A stretch of DNA of 64,000 bases from an uncultured Bacteroidales bacterium (lineage in GTDB: Bacteria > Bacteroidota > Bacteroidia > Bacteroidales > UBA932): contig ONDR01000010.1 of NCBI GenBank assembly GCA_900316675.1, positions 1-64,000 of the forward strand, read 5' to 3'. Every line of letters begins with the position of its first letter. Position 1 is the stretch's first letter. The notes below the pieces were generated by a model. It did no database searches, had not been told where the DNA came from, and worked only from the letters and a program-made list of their open reading frames with translations. This document shows, piece by piece, positions 8,331 through 16,851 of this stretch. A program made the translations under genes and the position numbers.

Positions 8331-8762
8331 TTAAATTTCTTCGTATTTGGGGAAATCGGCCGTCGGAACAAAGGTATTTCCTTCTCTGTGGAAAAGTATG
8401 GTATTGGTGCCGTTGGTCAGAACTATCCAACGGGTGTCAAGAACGGAATTGTATCTTAAGGCCTGCTGCGCCACGGCCTCTGTAAGCGGGACCTCAGGCC
8501 TCTTGCACTCTACGGTAACAAGAGGCTTGGCGGCCCTGTCATATATTACGATATCTGCACGATACACCTTTCTGGAGGAGCCTGCAGCCATGGAAAACAG
8601 TTCCTGGCCGAAGTTGAAGGCAACCTCGCTTCGCATTATGTGGTACGGGTACCCGAATTGGTCGTGCAGTACCTTGATAAACCATTGCCGCACCCCCTCC
8701 TCCGGAGTGAGTGCGACAAGTTTCTTACGTAAAGGATCGAATATTTTATTTGATGTACTCAT
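8331..8762 (-). CDS. Stand-alone HSDR_N nuclease-like protein
   Basis: The 143-residue protein matches the N-terminal domain of type I restriction R subunits. The PD-(D/E)xK core is visible: ADIVIYDRAAKPLVTVECKRPEV, with Asp, then Glu-x-Lys. No helicase part follows and no HsdM or HsdS is near, so it is not a restriction system. Bacteroidetes genomes often carry such lone HSDR_N proteins; their function is unknown to me. I chose the start at 8762 (MSTSNKIFDPLRK), which overlaps the aspA stop by 17 bp; a start at 8798 lies deeper in aspA and is less likely. Confidence 0.75.
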   Translation of the reverse strand: MSTSNKIFDPLRKKLVALTPEEGVRQWFIKVLHDQFGYPYHIMRSEVAFNFGQELFSMAAGSSRKVYRADIVIYDRAAKPLVTVECKRPEVPLTEAVAQQALRYNSVLDTRWIVLTNGTNTILFHREGNTFVPTADFPKYEEI

Positions 8763-10158
8763 GTGACTCGCACATCGCGGCGGGGTCAAGAGCGGCATCC
8801 AATTTATCCTTGGTCATGTAGCCATGCTCAAGAACGAGGTCATATACGCTGCGGCCTGTTTCAAGAGCCTCTTTTGCAACCTTGGTGCTGGTCTTGTAAC
8901 CGATGTAAGGGTTAAGTGCAGTTACGATACCGATACTGTTTTTAACCATTTCGTTGCAGTGCTCTGCGTTGATGGTGATGCCCTCTACGCACTTAACGCG
9001 AAGCGTATCCATTGCGTTTGCAAGCCAGGTGATGGACTCAACCATGCACTCCATGATAACAGGCTCCATAACGTTAAGCTGAAGCTGGCCGGCCTCGGCA
9101 GCAAAAGCAACTGCGGTATCGTTACCGATAACCTTGAAGCAAACCTGGTTTGTAACCTCAGGGATGACAGGATTAACCTTTCCGGGCATGATGGATGAAC
9201 CGGGAGCCATAGGAGGAAGGTTAATCTCGTGAAGACCGCAACGAGGGCCTGAAGCCATGAGGCGAAGGTCGTTGCAAACCTTTGAAAGCTTAACAGCAAG
9301 ATGCTTGAGGGCGCCGTGATATGCTACATAGTCACCTGTGTCAGGGGTTGCAGCAACAAGGTCACGTGCAGGACGGAAAGGTTCACCGGTAAGTTCTGCA
9401 AGACGCTTTGCGCAAAGCTCTACAAAGCCGGGAACGGCATTAAGACCGGTACCGATGGCGGTGCCGCCCATGTTGATCTCGTGCATATACTTGAGGTTGT
9501 GCTCGATATTGGCAATCTCATCCTCAAGGGTATTGGCAAATGCGTAGAACTCCTGGCCGGCGGTCATAGGAACGGCATCCTGAAGCTGGGTACGGCCCAT
9601 CTTAATGATGTCCTTAAACTCGTCACCCTTGGCTCGGAAAGCCTTTACAAGGTCTTTCAGGCTGGCAATCAGGCGCTTGTTCATCCTGATGACGCCAAGC
9701 TTGATGGCTGTAGGATATGCATCGTTGGTAGACTGGCCGCAGTTTACGTGGTCGTTAGGCCAGCAGAACTGATACTCGCCCTTCTTGTGGCCGAGCTTCT
9801 CCAGTGCGATGTTTGCAATTACTTCATTTGCATTCATATTGACAGAGGTACCTGCACCACCCTGCATCATGTCTACAGGGAACTGGTCCTGATACTTGCC
9901 TTCTACGATGTCTTTTGAAGCTGCGCAGATTGCGTCTGCGATCTTCTTGTCATATACGCCAAGTTCTCCGTTGGCAGCGGCAGCGGCCCACTTAACGTAA
10001 GCGATAGCTATCACATAATCCGGATAGTCGCTCATCTTAGTGTTGGAAATCTTGTAATTGTTTATTGCCCTTTGGGTCTGAACGCCATAGTATGCCTCTT
10101 CCGGTACCTGGAGCTCGCCCAGCAAATCTGACTCAAGTCTGAATTTTTTTTCTGACAT
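8746..10158 (-). CDS. aspA: Aspartate ammonia-lyase
   Basis: The 470-residue enzyme converts aspartate to fumarate and ammonia. The fumarase/aspartase signature GSSIMPGKVNP lies near residue 320, and the N-terminal stretch LLGELQVPEEAYYGVQTQRA is typical of aspartases. GQSTNDAYPTA and the TAGQEF region also fit. In anaerobic Bacteroidetes the fumarate can feed fumarate respiration to succinate. The gene has its own promoter (10207-10214) and overlaps the HSDR_N gene at its end. Fumarase C is the main alternative, but the AYYG and length pattern favour aspartase. Confidence 0.9.
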   Translation of the reverse strand: MSEKKFRLESDLLGELQVPEEAYYGVQTQRAINNYKISNTKMSDYPDYVIAIAYVKWAAAAANGELGVYDKKIADAICAASKDIVEGKYQDQFPVDMMQGGAGTSVNMNANEVIANIALEKLGHKKGEYQFCWPNDHVNCGQSTNDAYPTAIKLGVIRMNKRLIASLKDLVKAFRAKGDEFKDIIKMGRTQLQDAVPMTAGQEFYAFANTLEDEIANIEHNLKYMHEINMGGTAIGTGLNAVPGFVELCAKRLAELTGEPFRPARDLVAATPDTGDYVAYHGALKHLAVKLSKVCNDLRLMASGPRCGLHEINLPPMAPGSSIMPGKVNPVIPEVTNQVCFKVIGNDTAVAFAAEAGQLQLNVMEPVIMECMVESITWLANAMDTLRVKCVEGITINAEHCNEMVKNSIGIVTALNPYIGYKTSTKVAKEALETGRSVYDLVLEHGYMTKDKLDAALDPAAMCESHEYIK

Positions 10159-10206
10159 AGTGTTACAATTATATTAGTTAATTAATGAAAATTCACATAT
10201 GTCTTG

Positions 10207-10214
10207 CAAATATA
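10207..10214 (-). promoter_or_regulatory. Promoter -7 box of aspA
   Basis: Minus-strand reading gives TATATTTG, a full match to TAnnTTTG. A TTGG lies about 19 bp upstream on that strand. The spacer 10159-10316 thus holds back-to-back promoters. Confidence 0.6.
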
Positions 10215-10260
10215 GTCAAAAGAAGGCAATCCGCCAACTTTTTCGGCGGCCGAAAATTCT

Positions 10261-10292
10261 TTTGCTAAAACGCCCTGTTTTTGTTATTTTTG
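10261..10292 (+). promoter_or_regulatory. Promoter of the nucleoside kinase gene
   Basis: TTTG at 10261-10264 and TAttTTTG at 10285-10292 are spaced by 20 bp. The start codon follows 24 bp later. Confidence 0.65.
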
Positions 10293-10316
10293 TAGGTTGA
10301 TAAAAAACTGCAACTT

Positions 10317-11987
10317 ATGCTTCAGGTTTACTGCAAAAACACCGGAACCTCCAGGAAATACCCGGAGGGAACATCGCTCCTCCAGATGCTGGGAGACTTC
10401 GAATTTGAAAAGCCCTACCCCATTGTATCGGCAAAAGTAAACAATGTCTCACAGGGCCTTAAATTCAAGGTTTACAAAAGCAAAGACATTGAGTTCGTAA
10501 GCATCAAGGAATACAGCGGAAGGCGCGTTTACTGCCGCTCGCTCTGCTTCCTACTTTACAAGGCAGCGGTAGACCTGTTCCCCTCCTGCGAACTGTACAT
10601 GGAATACCCCATCTCTGAGGGTTACTTCTTCCATCTGTACAAAGAGAACAATGTTCCTCTGGATCCGTCAGAGCTATCCATGCTGGAGGCCCGCATGAAG
10701 GAAATCGTAGCAGAAGACATGCCCTTCCACAGGTACGATGTCCAAGCAGACAAAGTCCTTAAGATCTTCCGTGACAGCGGCTACGAAGACAAGGTTAAGC
10801 TGCTGGAAACCAACGAAGAAGTGTACATGGACTACTACAAGCTTGGAGAGACCCCGGACTATTATTACGGCCGCCTTGTGCCCTCTACAGGCTATCTTAA
10901 AGTCTGGGGCATCAAGCCGTACAAGACCGGCTTCCTGCTGCTGCTTCCGGACAAGGAAGACCCCAACGTTCTGGGCCCTGTAGTAGACCAGCCCAAGACC
11001 TTCGAGGTGTTCAACGAGAACCTTCGCTGGAACATTATCATGGGCCTGAATACCGTGGGCGACGTAAACCTTGCCCTGCGCGGCGGCCAGGCCAGCGAAC
11101 TAATCCAAGTTGCAGAAGCCTTACAGGAAAAGAAGATAATCCAGATTGCAGAAGAGATCGCCCGCCGCTACCGTAAGGAGAATCCTGTCCGAATAGTGCT
11201 TATCACCGGCCCTTCCAGCAGCGGTAAAACAACGTTCTGCAAGAAGCTGAGCGTTCAGCTAAAGGCCTGCGGCCTGCGCCCGATCTCTGTTTCTACGGAC
11301 GATTATTTTGTAAACAGAGAGGACACTCCAAAATTCCCGGACGGCAGTTATGACTTTGACAATTTTGACACCGTAGATCACGAAATGATGCAGAAAGATC
11401 TTGTCAAAGTACTTGAAGGACAGGAAGTTTCTGTTCCGGAATACAACTTCGTTACCGGAAAAAGGGAATACAACGGAAAGAAACTTAAACTGAAAGAAGG
11501 CAGCGTGCTGCTTGTAGAAGGTATCCACGCCCTGAATCCCGCCCTTACCAGCAGCATACCGGACGACGCAAAATTCAAGATTTTCATTAATACCCTTACC
11601 AGCACGGCGCTGGACTATCACAACTGGATTCCCACCAGCGACAACCGTCTTCTGCGCCGCATCGTACGTGACTACAACAAGGGCGCCTTCACGGCCCGTG
11701 AATCCATAAGCCAGTGGCCTATGGTACGTGCTGCAGAAGAGAAGTGGATCTATCCGTTCCAGGAGAACGCAGACGCCATGTTCAATTCTGCCTACCTGCT
11801 GGAATTCGCAGTACTGCGCAACCATGCAGAGCCTATTCTGGCCAGTGTTCCAAAGAACTGTCCGGAATACAGCGAGGCTCACCGCCTGCTTAAGTTCATC
11901 CATTATTTCACCCCTGTGTCTGACCGCGAGATTCCGCCCACATCAATGCTGCGTGAATTCCTTGGCGGTTCCAGCTTTAAGTATTAA
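10317..11987 (+). CDS. Nucleoside kinase with threonyl-tRNA-synthetase-like N-terminus
   Basis: The 556-residue protein fuses a TGS-like and aminoacyl-tRNA-synthetase second-additional-domain region (about 1-230) to a uridine-kinase/phosphoribulokinase domain. The P-loop GPSSSGKTTF sits near residue 297, and STDDYFVNRED follows. This architecture is common in Bacteroidetes and Firmicutes and is annotated as nucleoside kinase; the likely reaction is phosphorylation of uridine or cytidine. What the tRNA-synthetase-like part binds is not known. It lies 3 bp before ettA, so the two are cotranscribed. Confidence 0.85.
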   Translation: MLQVYCKNTGTSRKYPEGTSLLQMLGDFEFEKPYPIVSAKVNNVSQGLKFKVYKSKDIEFVSIKEYSGRRVYCRSLCFLLYKAAVDLFPSCELYMEYPISEGYFFHLYKENNVPLDPSELSMLEARMKEIVAEDMPFHRYDVQADKVLKIFRDSGYEDKVKLLETNEEVYMDYYKLGETPDYYYGRLVPSTGYLKVWGIKPYKTGFLLLLPDKEDPNVLGPVVDQPKTFEVFNENLRWNIIMGLNTVGDVNLALRGGQASELIQVAEALQEKKIIQIAEEIARRYRKENPVRIVLITGPSSSGKTTFCKKLSVQLKACGLRPISVSTDDYFVNREDTPKFPDGSYDFDNFDTVDHEMMQKDLVKVLEGQEVSVPEYNFVTGKREYNGKKLKLKEGSVLLVEGIHALNPALTSSIPDDAKFKIFINTLTSTALDYHNWIPTSDNRLLRRIVRDYNKGAFTARESISQWPMVRAAEEKWIYPFQENADAMFNSAYLLEFAVLRNHAEPILASVPKNCPEYSEAHRLLKFIHYFTPVSDREIPPTSMLREFLGGSSFKY

Positions 11988-11990
11988 GCC

Positions 11991-13667
11991 ATGGACGAAA
12001 AGATTATATTCTCTATGAATGGTGTGGGAAAAGTACTCCCGCACAACAATAAAGTCATACTGAAGGATATCTACCTATCCTTTTTCTACGGCGCTAAAAT
12101 TGGCATCATCGGCCTTAACGGCAGCGGTAAAAGTACCCTGCTCAAAATTATCGCCGGAGTAGAAAAATCCTATAAGGGAGAAGTTGTATGGGCTCCCGGT
12201 TACAGCGTAGGTTATCTGGAGCAGGAACCCCAGATGGACCCTTCCAAGACAGTTCTGGAAGTTGTTCAGGAAGGCGTTCAGGAGGTTATGGACCTGCTGG
12301 CAGAGTATAACGATATCTCCGCCAAGTTCTGCGAGCCCCTGGACGATGACCAGATGAACAAACTGATAGAGCGCCAGGGAGAGCTTACAGAACTGATAGA
12401 GCACCACGGCGGTTGGGAGATTGATTCCAAGCTGGAAAGGGCTATGGACGCCCTTCAGTGCCCCCCGCCGGATGCCAACGTAGCCACACTCTCCGGTGGC
12501 GAAAGGCGCCGCGTTGCGCTTTGCCGCCTGCTGCTTCGCCAGCCTGACGTCCTGCTTCTGGACGAGCCCACCAACCACTTGGACACTGAGAGTATCCAGT
12601 GGCTCGAGGCCCATCTGCAGCAGTACAAGGGCACGGTCATCGCCGTCACCCACGACCGCTACTTCCTGGACAATGTAGCCGGCTGGATCCTTGAACTGGA
12701 CCGCGGCGAGGGCATTCCATGGAAGGGCAACTACTCTTCTTGGCTGGACCAGAAGACAAAGCGTCTGGCCCAGGAAGAGAAGGCAGAGAGCAAGCGCCGC
12801 AAGACTCTTGAGCGCGAGTTGGAATGGGTGCGCATGGCTCCGAAGGCCCGCCAGGCCAAGCAGAAGGCCCGTCTGGGCGCTTATGAAAAGCTGGCATCGG
12901 CAGATGTTAAAGAGAAAGAAGCGAATCTTGAAATCTATATTCCCAACGGCCCGCATCTTGGCAACAAGGTCATCCGCTTTAACGATGTCAGCAAGGCCTA
13001 CGGAGATAAGTTGCTATTCGAGCATCTGACCTTCGAACTACCACCGGCAGGCATTGTAGGCGTCATCGGACCGAACGGTGCAGGTAAGACTACCCTCTTC
13101 CGCCTGATCATGGGAATCGAGCAGCCCGACAGCGGAACAATAGAGATTGGAGATACAGTAAAACTGGCCTACGTAGACCAGCAGCATAAGAAAATCGATC
13201 CGGAACTTACTGTCTATGAGACAATTGCAGGCAATTCAGAATGGGTGCGCCTTGGCAACCGTGACATTAACGCACGCAGTTGGGTGAGCCGCTTCAACTT
13301 CAGCGGCGCAGACCAGGAAAAGCTATGCGGCGTGCTTTCCGGTGGTGAGCGCAACCGACTTCATCTTGCCCTGACACTTAAGGACGAAGGCAACGTGCTT
13401 CTTCTGGACGAGCCTACCAACGACGTTGACGTAAACACCATCCGTGCACTTGAGGAAGGCCTTGACGGCTTTGCCGGCTGCGCCGTAGTAGTAAGCCACG
13501 ACCGTTGGTTCCTGGACCGTATCGCCACCCACATCCTTGCCTTCGAGGGCGATTCACAGGTAGTATTCTTTGACGGCAATTACTCTGAATACGAGGAAAA
13601 CCGCAAGATGCGTCTTGGCGCAGACGCTGAACCTAAGCGCTTCAAATACAAAAAGTTGATGGAATAG
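11991..13667 (+). CDS. ettA: Energy-dependent translational throttle protein EttA
   Basis: This 558-residue ABC-F protein has two nucleotide-binding domains and no membrane part. Walker A motifs are GLNGSGKST (about residue 42) and GPNGAGKTT (about 360); ABC signatures are LSGGERRRVALCR and LSGGERNRLHLAL. Between them is a charged linker (EERKAESKRRKTL-type). Length matches E. coli EttA. EttA binds the ribosomal E site and gates the first elongation steps according to ATP/ADP ratio. The stop overlaps the GTG start of the next gene (TAGTG). Confidence 0.92.
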   Translation: MDEKIIFSMNGVGKVLPHNNKVILKDIYLSFFYGAKIGIIGLNGSGKSTLLKIIAGVEKSYKGEVVWAPGYSVGYLEQEPQMDPSKTVLEVVQEGVQEVMDLLAEYNDISAKFCEPLDDDQMNKLIERQGELTELIEHHGGWEIDSKLERAMDALQCPPPDANVATLSGGERRRVALCRLLLRQPDVLLLDEPTNHLDTESIQWLEAHLQQYKGTVIAVTHDRYFLDNVAGWILELDRGEGIPWKGNYSSWLDQKTKRLAQEEKAESKRRKTLERELEWVRMAPKARQAKQKARLGAYEKLASADVKEKEANLEIYIPNGPHLGNKVIRFNDVSKAYGDKLLFEHLTFELPPAGIVGVIGPNGAGKTTLFRLIMGIEQPDSGTIEIGDTVKLAYVDQQHKKIDPELTVYETIAGNSEWVRLGNRDINARSWVSRFNFSGADQEKLCGVLSGGERNRLHLALTLKDEGNVLLLDEPTNDVDVNTIRALEEGLDGFAGCAVVVSHDRWFLDRIATHILAFEGDSQVVFFDGNYSEYEENRKMRLGADAEPKRFKYKKLME

Positions 13668-14284
13668 TGATAAAGAACCTGATATTTGATATGGGCGGTG
13701 TGGTGTTCAGCCTGGGGTATGAGCAAGCCGTCCGCCGTTTTGAAGATTTGGGCGTGCACGATGCCCGCATATTCATGGACCCGGCAGAGCAGAAAGGCCT
13801 GTATGGCCGGCTGGAAGGCGGGCTCATCACCTGTGAAGAGTTCCGAAGCGAGCTCAGCACCATCGTGGGCCGCGAACTGACCCATGCAGAATGTGAATAT
13901 GCCTGGAAAGGCTTCATCCTGGACCTTCCCCAACGCAATCTGGACAAACTGCTGGAACTGAAGAGCCGCGGCTACCGCATGGTTCTACTGTCCAACACCA
14001 ATCCCTACATCACAGCATGGGCCCACAGCAAAGACTTCAATAACGGCCGTCCGATGGACGATTATCTGGACCATCTTTACTTCAGCTGCGACCTTAAGCT
14101 GATGAAGCCCGGGGAAGAAATCTTCCTCCGCGTGCTCGATGCTGAAGGATTCAAACCGGAAGAGTCACTGTTCATTGACGACAGCCAGCGCAACTGCGCC
14201 ACAGCTGCAAAGCTTGGCTTAAAGACGCTTTGTCCCGAAGGAAACAGCGACTGGACGGGCGTAATTGAAGAATATCTGAAATAA
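13667..14284 (+). CDS. HAD family phosphatase, YihX-like
   Basis: The 205-residue protein starts with GTG overlapping the ettA stop by one base. It resembles E. coli YihX: FDMGGVVF at the nucleophile Asp, LSNTNPYITAWA for motif II, DLKLMKPGEEIF with the motif III Lys, and FIDDSQRNC for motif IV. In motif I the usual second Asp is replaced by Gly (DMG), as in YihX (DLG). YihX hydrolyses alpha-glucose-1-phosphate; the substrate here is not known. It is probably part of the kinase-ettA operon. Confidence 0.85.
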   Translation: MIKNLIFDMGGVVFSLGYEQAVRRFEDLGVHDARIFMDPAEQKGLYGRLEGGLITCEEFRSELSTIVGRELTHAECEYAWKGFILDLPQRNLDKLLELKSRGYRMVLLSNTNPYITAWAHSKDFNNGRPMDDYLDHLYFSCDLKLMKPGEEIFLRVLDAEGFKPEESLFIDDSQRNCATAAKLGLKTLCPEGNSDWTGVIEEYLK

Positions 14285-14288
14285 TTAC

Positions 14289-14296
14289 TATATTTG
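14289..14296 (+). promoter_or_regulatory. Promoter -7 box of the CNNM gene
   Basis: TAtaTTTG lies 18 bp before the start at 14315. The upstream box is weak (ATTG at 14264-14267, 21-bp spacing). Confidence 0.55.
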
Positions 14297-14314
14297 TACG
14301 ATTATTAAGTTTTT

Positions 14315-15355
14315 ATGTTACTGTTACTTGGATTCCTTTTTGGCGCAATGCTCATATCGTTCCTCTGCTCTGTGCTGGAGGCTACCTTAATGAGCACACC
14401 TATCTCTTACATCACCATGAAGGAAGATGAAGGCTACAAGCCTGCCAAGAGAATGAAGCAGTACAAGACTGAGCCCGGCAGGCCACTGGCAGCCATCCTT
14501 TCACTCAACACGATTGCCAATACGATTGGCGCAGCAGGCGTAGGCCGCCAGGCCACCCTGGTCTTCGGCAGCGAATGGTTCGGACTGGTCAGTGCCATCA
14601 CCACCGTACTCATACTCATTTTTGCAGAAATCATCCCCAAGACAATAGGCACGGCGCACTGGAAGTCCCTCATGGGTGTCGCAACCGGTGCCATCCACTC
14701 CCTGATCATCATCCTCTACCCTATCGTAAGGGCCGTAGAATGGCTTCAGAAGTGGATTTCCCCCAAAGAGAGCGACGCTACCATCAGCCGTGAAGAAGTC
14801 AGCGCCATGGCAGACGTGGCAGAGGAATCAGGCGAGCTGGACGAGGACGAAAACGAGGTTATCCAGAACATTATCACCCTGGACGAAATAACGGCCAGCG
14901 ATGCCATGACCCCGCGCGTAGTATGCGCCATCGCCCCGGAATCCATGAAGCTGAAGGCTTTCTACAAGGACAAGCGTTACCTTCACCACAGCCGTATTCC
15001 GGTGTATTCAGACAACGACGAATACATTACTGGCTACATTCTGCGTATGGAAGCCCTGCAGCTCATTGCAGAAGACAAGTTTGACGTCACCCTTGGAGAG
15101 ATCAGGCGCAGCATTCCTTCCTTCCAGGAAGACAGGACTTTGGACGAGATTTGGGACGAGATGATCTCCAAAGACGAGCCCATCTCCGTAGTCATTGATG
15201 AATACGGTTCATTCCAGGGCATCCTTACACTTGAAGACGTAATTGAAACCATACTTGGTAACGAGATTGTAGACGAGCGCGACGAAGTGCGCGACATGCA
15301 GCAGCTTGCCAAGGAGCGTTGGAAAAAACGCATCTCTTCCGTTAAAAAGAAATAA
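14315..15355 (+). CDS. CNNM/CorC-type membrane protein with CBS pair
   Basis: The 346-residue protein has an N-terminal DUF21/CNNM transmembrane domain (about 1-150, four hydrophobic segments) and a cytoplasmic CBS pair (about 195-320, including MTPRVVCAIAPE and IDEYGSFQGILTLEDVIETI). This family was called hemolysin; characterised members export magnesium or cobalt, or exchange Na+/Mg2+. The usual C-terminal CorC_HlyC domain is missing: the protein ends soon after the second CBS, which is common in Bacteroidetes. The antiporter gene follows after 11 bp, so a joint role in cation balance is plausible. Confidence 0.85.
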   Translation: MLLLLGFLFGAMLISFLCSVLEATLMSTPISYITMKEDEGYKPAKRMKQYKTEPGRPLAAILSLNTIANTIGAAGVGRQATLVFGSEWFGLVSAITTVLILIFAEIIPKTIGTAHWKSLMGVATGAIHSLIIILYPIVRAVEWLQKWISPKESDATISREEVSAMADVAEESGELDEDENEVIQNIITLDEITASDAMTPRVVCAIAPESMKLKAFYKDKRYLHHSRIPVYSDNDEYITGYILRMEALQLIAEDKFDVTLGEIRRSIPSFQEDRTLDEIWDEMISKDEPISVVIDEYGSFQGILTLEDVIETILGNEIVDERDEVRDMQQLAKERWKKRISSVKKK

Positions 15356-15366
15356 CGCAAGGACCC

Positions 15367-16851
15367 ATGAATCTTCTATCCATCTTCTCTTTCAATCTTT
15401 TGTCAGAAGATCTTTTGCTGTTTAGTTCGATCCTTATTTTTGTGGCCGTTATGGTCTCAAAGCTGGGGTCAAAAGTTGGTGTGCCGTCCCTCTTCCTTTT
15501 CCTTCTGGTGGGCATGGCAGCAGGAGAAGACGGATTGGGTTTGCAATTCGATGAATACGAAATAGCAGAGTCCATCGGCCATTTTGCAATGACCATAATC
15601 CTGTTTACGGCTGGTCTGCAGACTTCCATGGAAGAGACTAAACCGGTATTTAAAAAGGGCGTTCTGCTATCCTCCCTGGGCGTTTTGTTAACAGTAACAT
15701 TAACCGGCTTTTTCATCTATTTTGTCTTCGGAGGCTCTGCCGGCATAACTCTGATTGCATGCTTCCTACTTGCGTCAATCATGGGTTCCACAGACTCGGC
15801 GTCCGTGTTCTCTGTACTTCGCAGCAAAAAGCTTCACCTTAGAGAGAATCTTGGAGAACTTCTGGAGCTGGAATCCGGTAGTAACGACCCCATGGCCCTT
15901 ACACTTACCGTCATTTCCGTCAAGCTTATCACCACCCCGGGGATTCAGGACGAGAGCGGTGCGGTTGTTCTTAGCGCAGCACTGATTGTCCTTGCGCTGC
16001 AAGTTGTTGTGGGTATCCTTGTTGGCGTAGGGGTTGGTTTCGCCGCAAAGAGCATTCTGAACAAGATTGAGCTTCCTAACTTTGCTCTGTATTCAGTTCT
16101 TATGCTTAGCATAGGATTCTTTGCAAACGGCGTTTCATCCTTACTCCATGGTAACGGACTGCTTTCATTATACATTGCAGCCATCATTATTGGCAACAAG
16201 GTTAAACTGCCTCGCAGAAAAGAGGTCATCAGTTTCTTTGACGGAATTACCTGGCTGATGCAGCTGGTCATGTTCCTCATGCTGGGCTTGCTTGCAAACC
16301 CTTCAGACATGCCGTCAATCATTCTTCCGGCCCTGCTTATTGGCGCATTCCTTATGTTTGTGGCACGTCCGCTTAGCATTTTCATTTGCCTCCTACCCTT
16401 CCGCGGCCTTACCACCCGAGCAAAGCTTTTCACTTCATGGGTGGGTCTTAAGGGTGCCGGTCCCATTCTATTTGCACTGTGCCCGGTTGTTGCCGGTGTA
16501 GACAGGGGCGACGATATGTTCAACATGGTCTTTGTAATCACCCTGTTCTCCCTGCTTGTTCAGGGTTCAAGCATTCCTGCCGCCGCCAGGGCCCTGAAGC
16601 TCTGCTACGACGAGGATCCGAATGTAGAGACCTTCGGCATGGACCTTCCGGAAGAGATGGGTATGCTGCGTGACCATACTGTTACAGAGGCGGATGTAGA
16701 GTTTGCTCCGACGCTTCGCGAGATGGGTCTGCCTCACGGCATCCGTGTTGTCATGGTGCGCCGCGAGAATAAATTTTTGGTCCCCCACGGAAGCATGAAG
16801 CTCCAAGCGGGAGACCATCTAGTAATAGTCATGGGCGAATCCGACGACTAG
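15367..16851 (+). CDS. Potassium/proton antiporter, NhaP2 type
   Basis: The 494-residue protein has about twelve membrane helices of the CPA1 Na+/H+ exchanger fold, with LELESGSNDPMALTLT as the typical ion-site helix (the ND pair). The tail (about 405-490, including GIRVVMVRRENKFLVPHG and LQAGDHLVIVMG) is a TrkA_C domain that binds a ligand and gates transport, as in NhaP2/CvrA. K+/H+ exchange is the family function; Na+ is possible. Its stop overlaps the lpdA stop on the other strand by 4 bp, so the two operons converge without a spacer or a visible terminator. Confidence 0.88.
   Translation: MNLLSIFSFNLLSEDLLLFSSILIFVAVMVSKLGSKVGVPSLFLFLLVGMAAGEDGLGLQFDEYEIAESIGHFAMTIILFTAGLQTSMEETKPVFKKGVLLSSLGVLLTVTLTGFFIYFVFGGSAGITLIACFLLASIMGSTDSASVFSVLRSKKLHLRENLGELLELESGSNDPMALTLTVISVKLITTPGIQDESGAVVLSAALIVLALQVVVGILVGVGVGFAAKSILNKIELPNFALYSVLMLSIGFFANGVSSLLHGNGLLSLYIAAIIIGNKVKLPRRKEVISFFDGITWLMQLVMFLMLGLLANPSDMPSIILPALLIGAFLMFVARPLSIFICLLPFRGLTTRAKLFTSWVGLKGAGPILFALCPVVAGVDRGDDMFNMVFVITLFSLLVQGSSIPAAARALKLCYDEDPNVETFGMDLPEEMGMLRDHTVTEADVEFAPTLREMGLPHGIRVVMVRRENKFLVPHGSMKLQAGDHLVIVMGESDD

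Noticed and set aside
8331-8762. Type I restriction-modification system
   Set aside because: Only the N-terminal nuclease domain of HsdR is present; no helicase, HsdM or HsdS genes are nearby.
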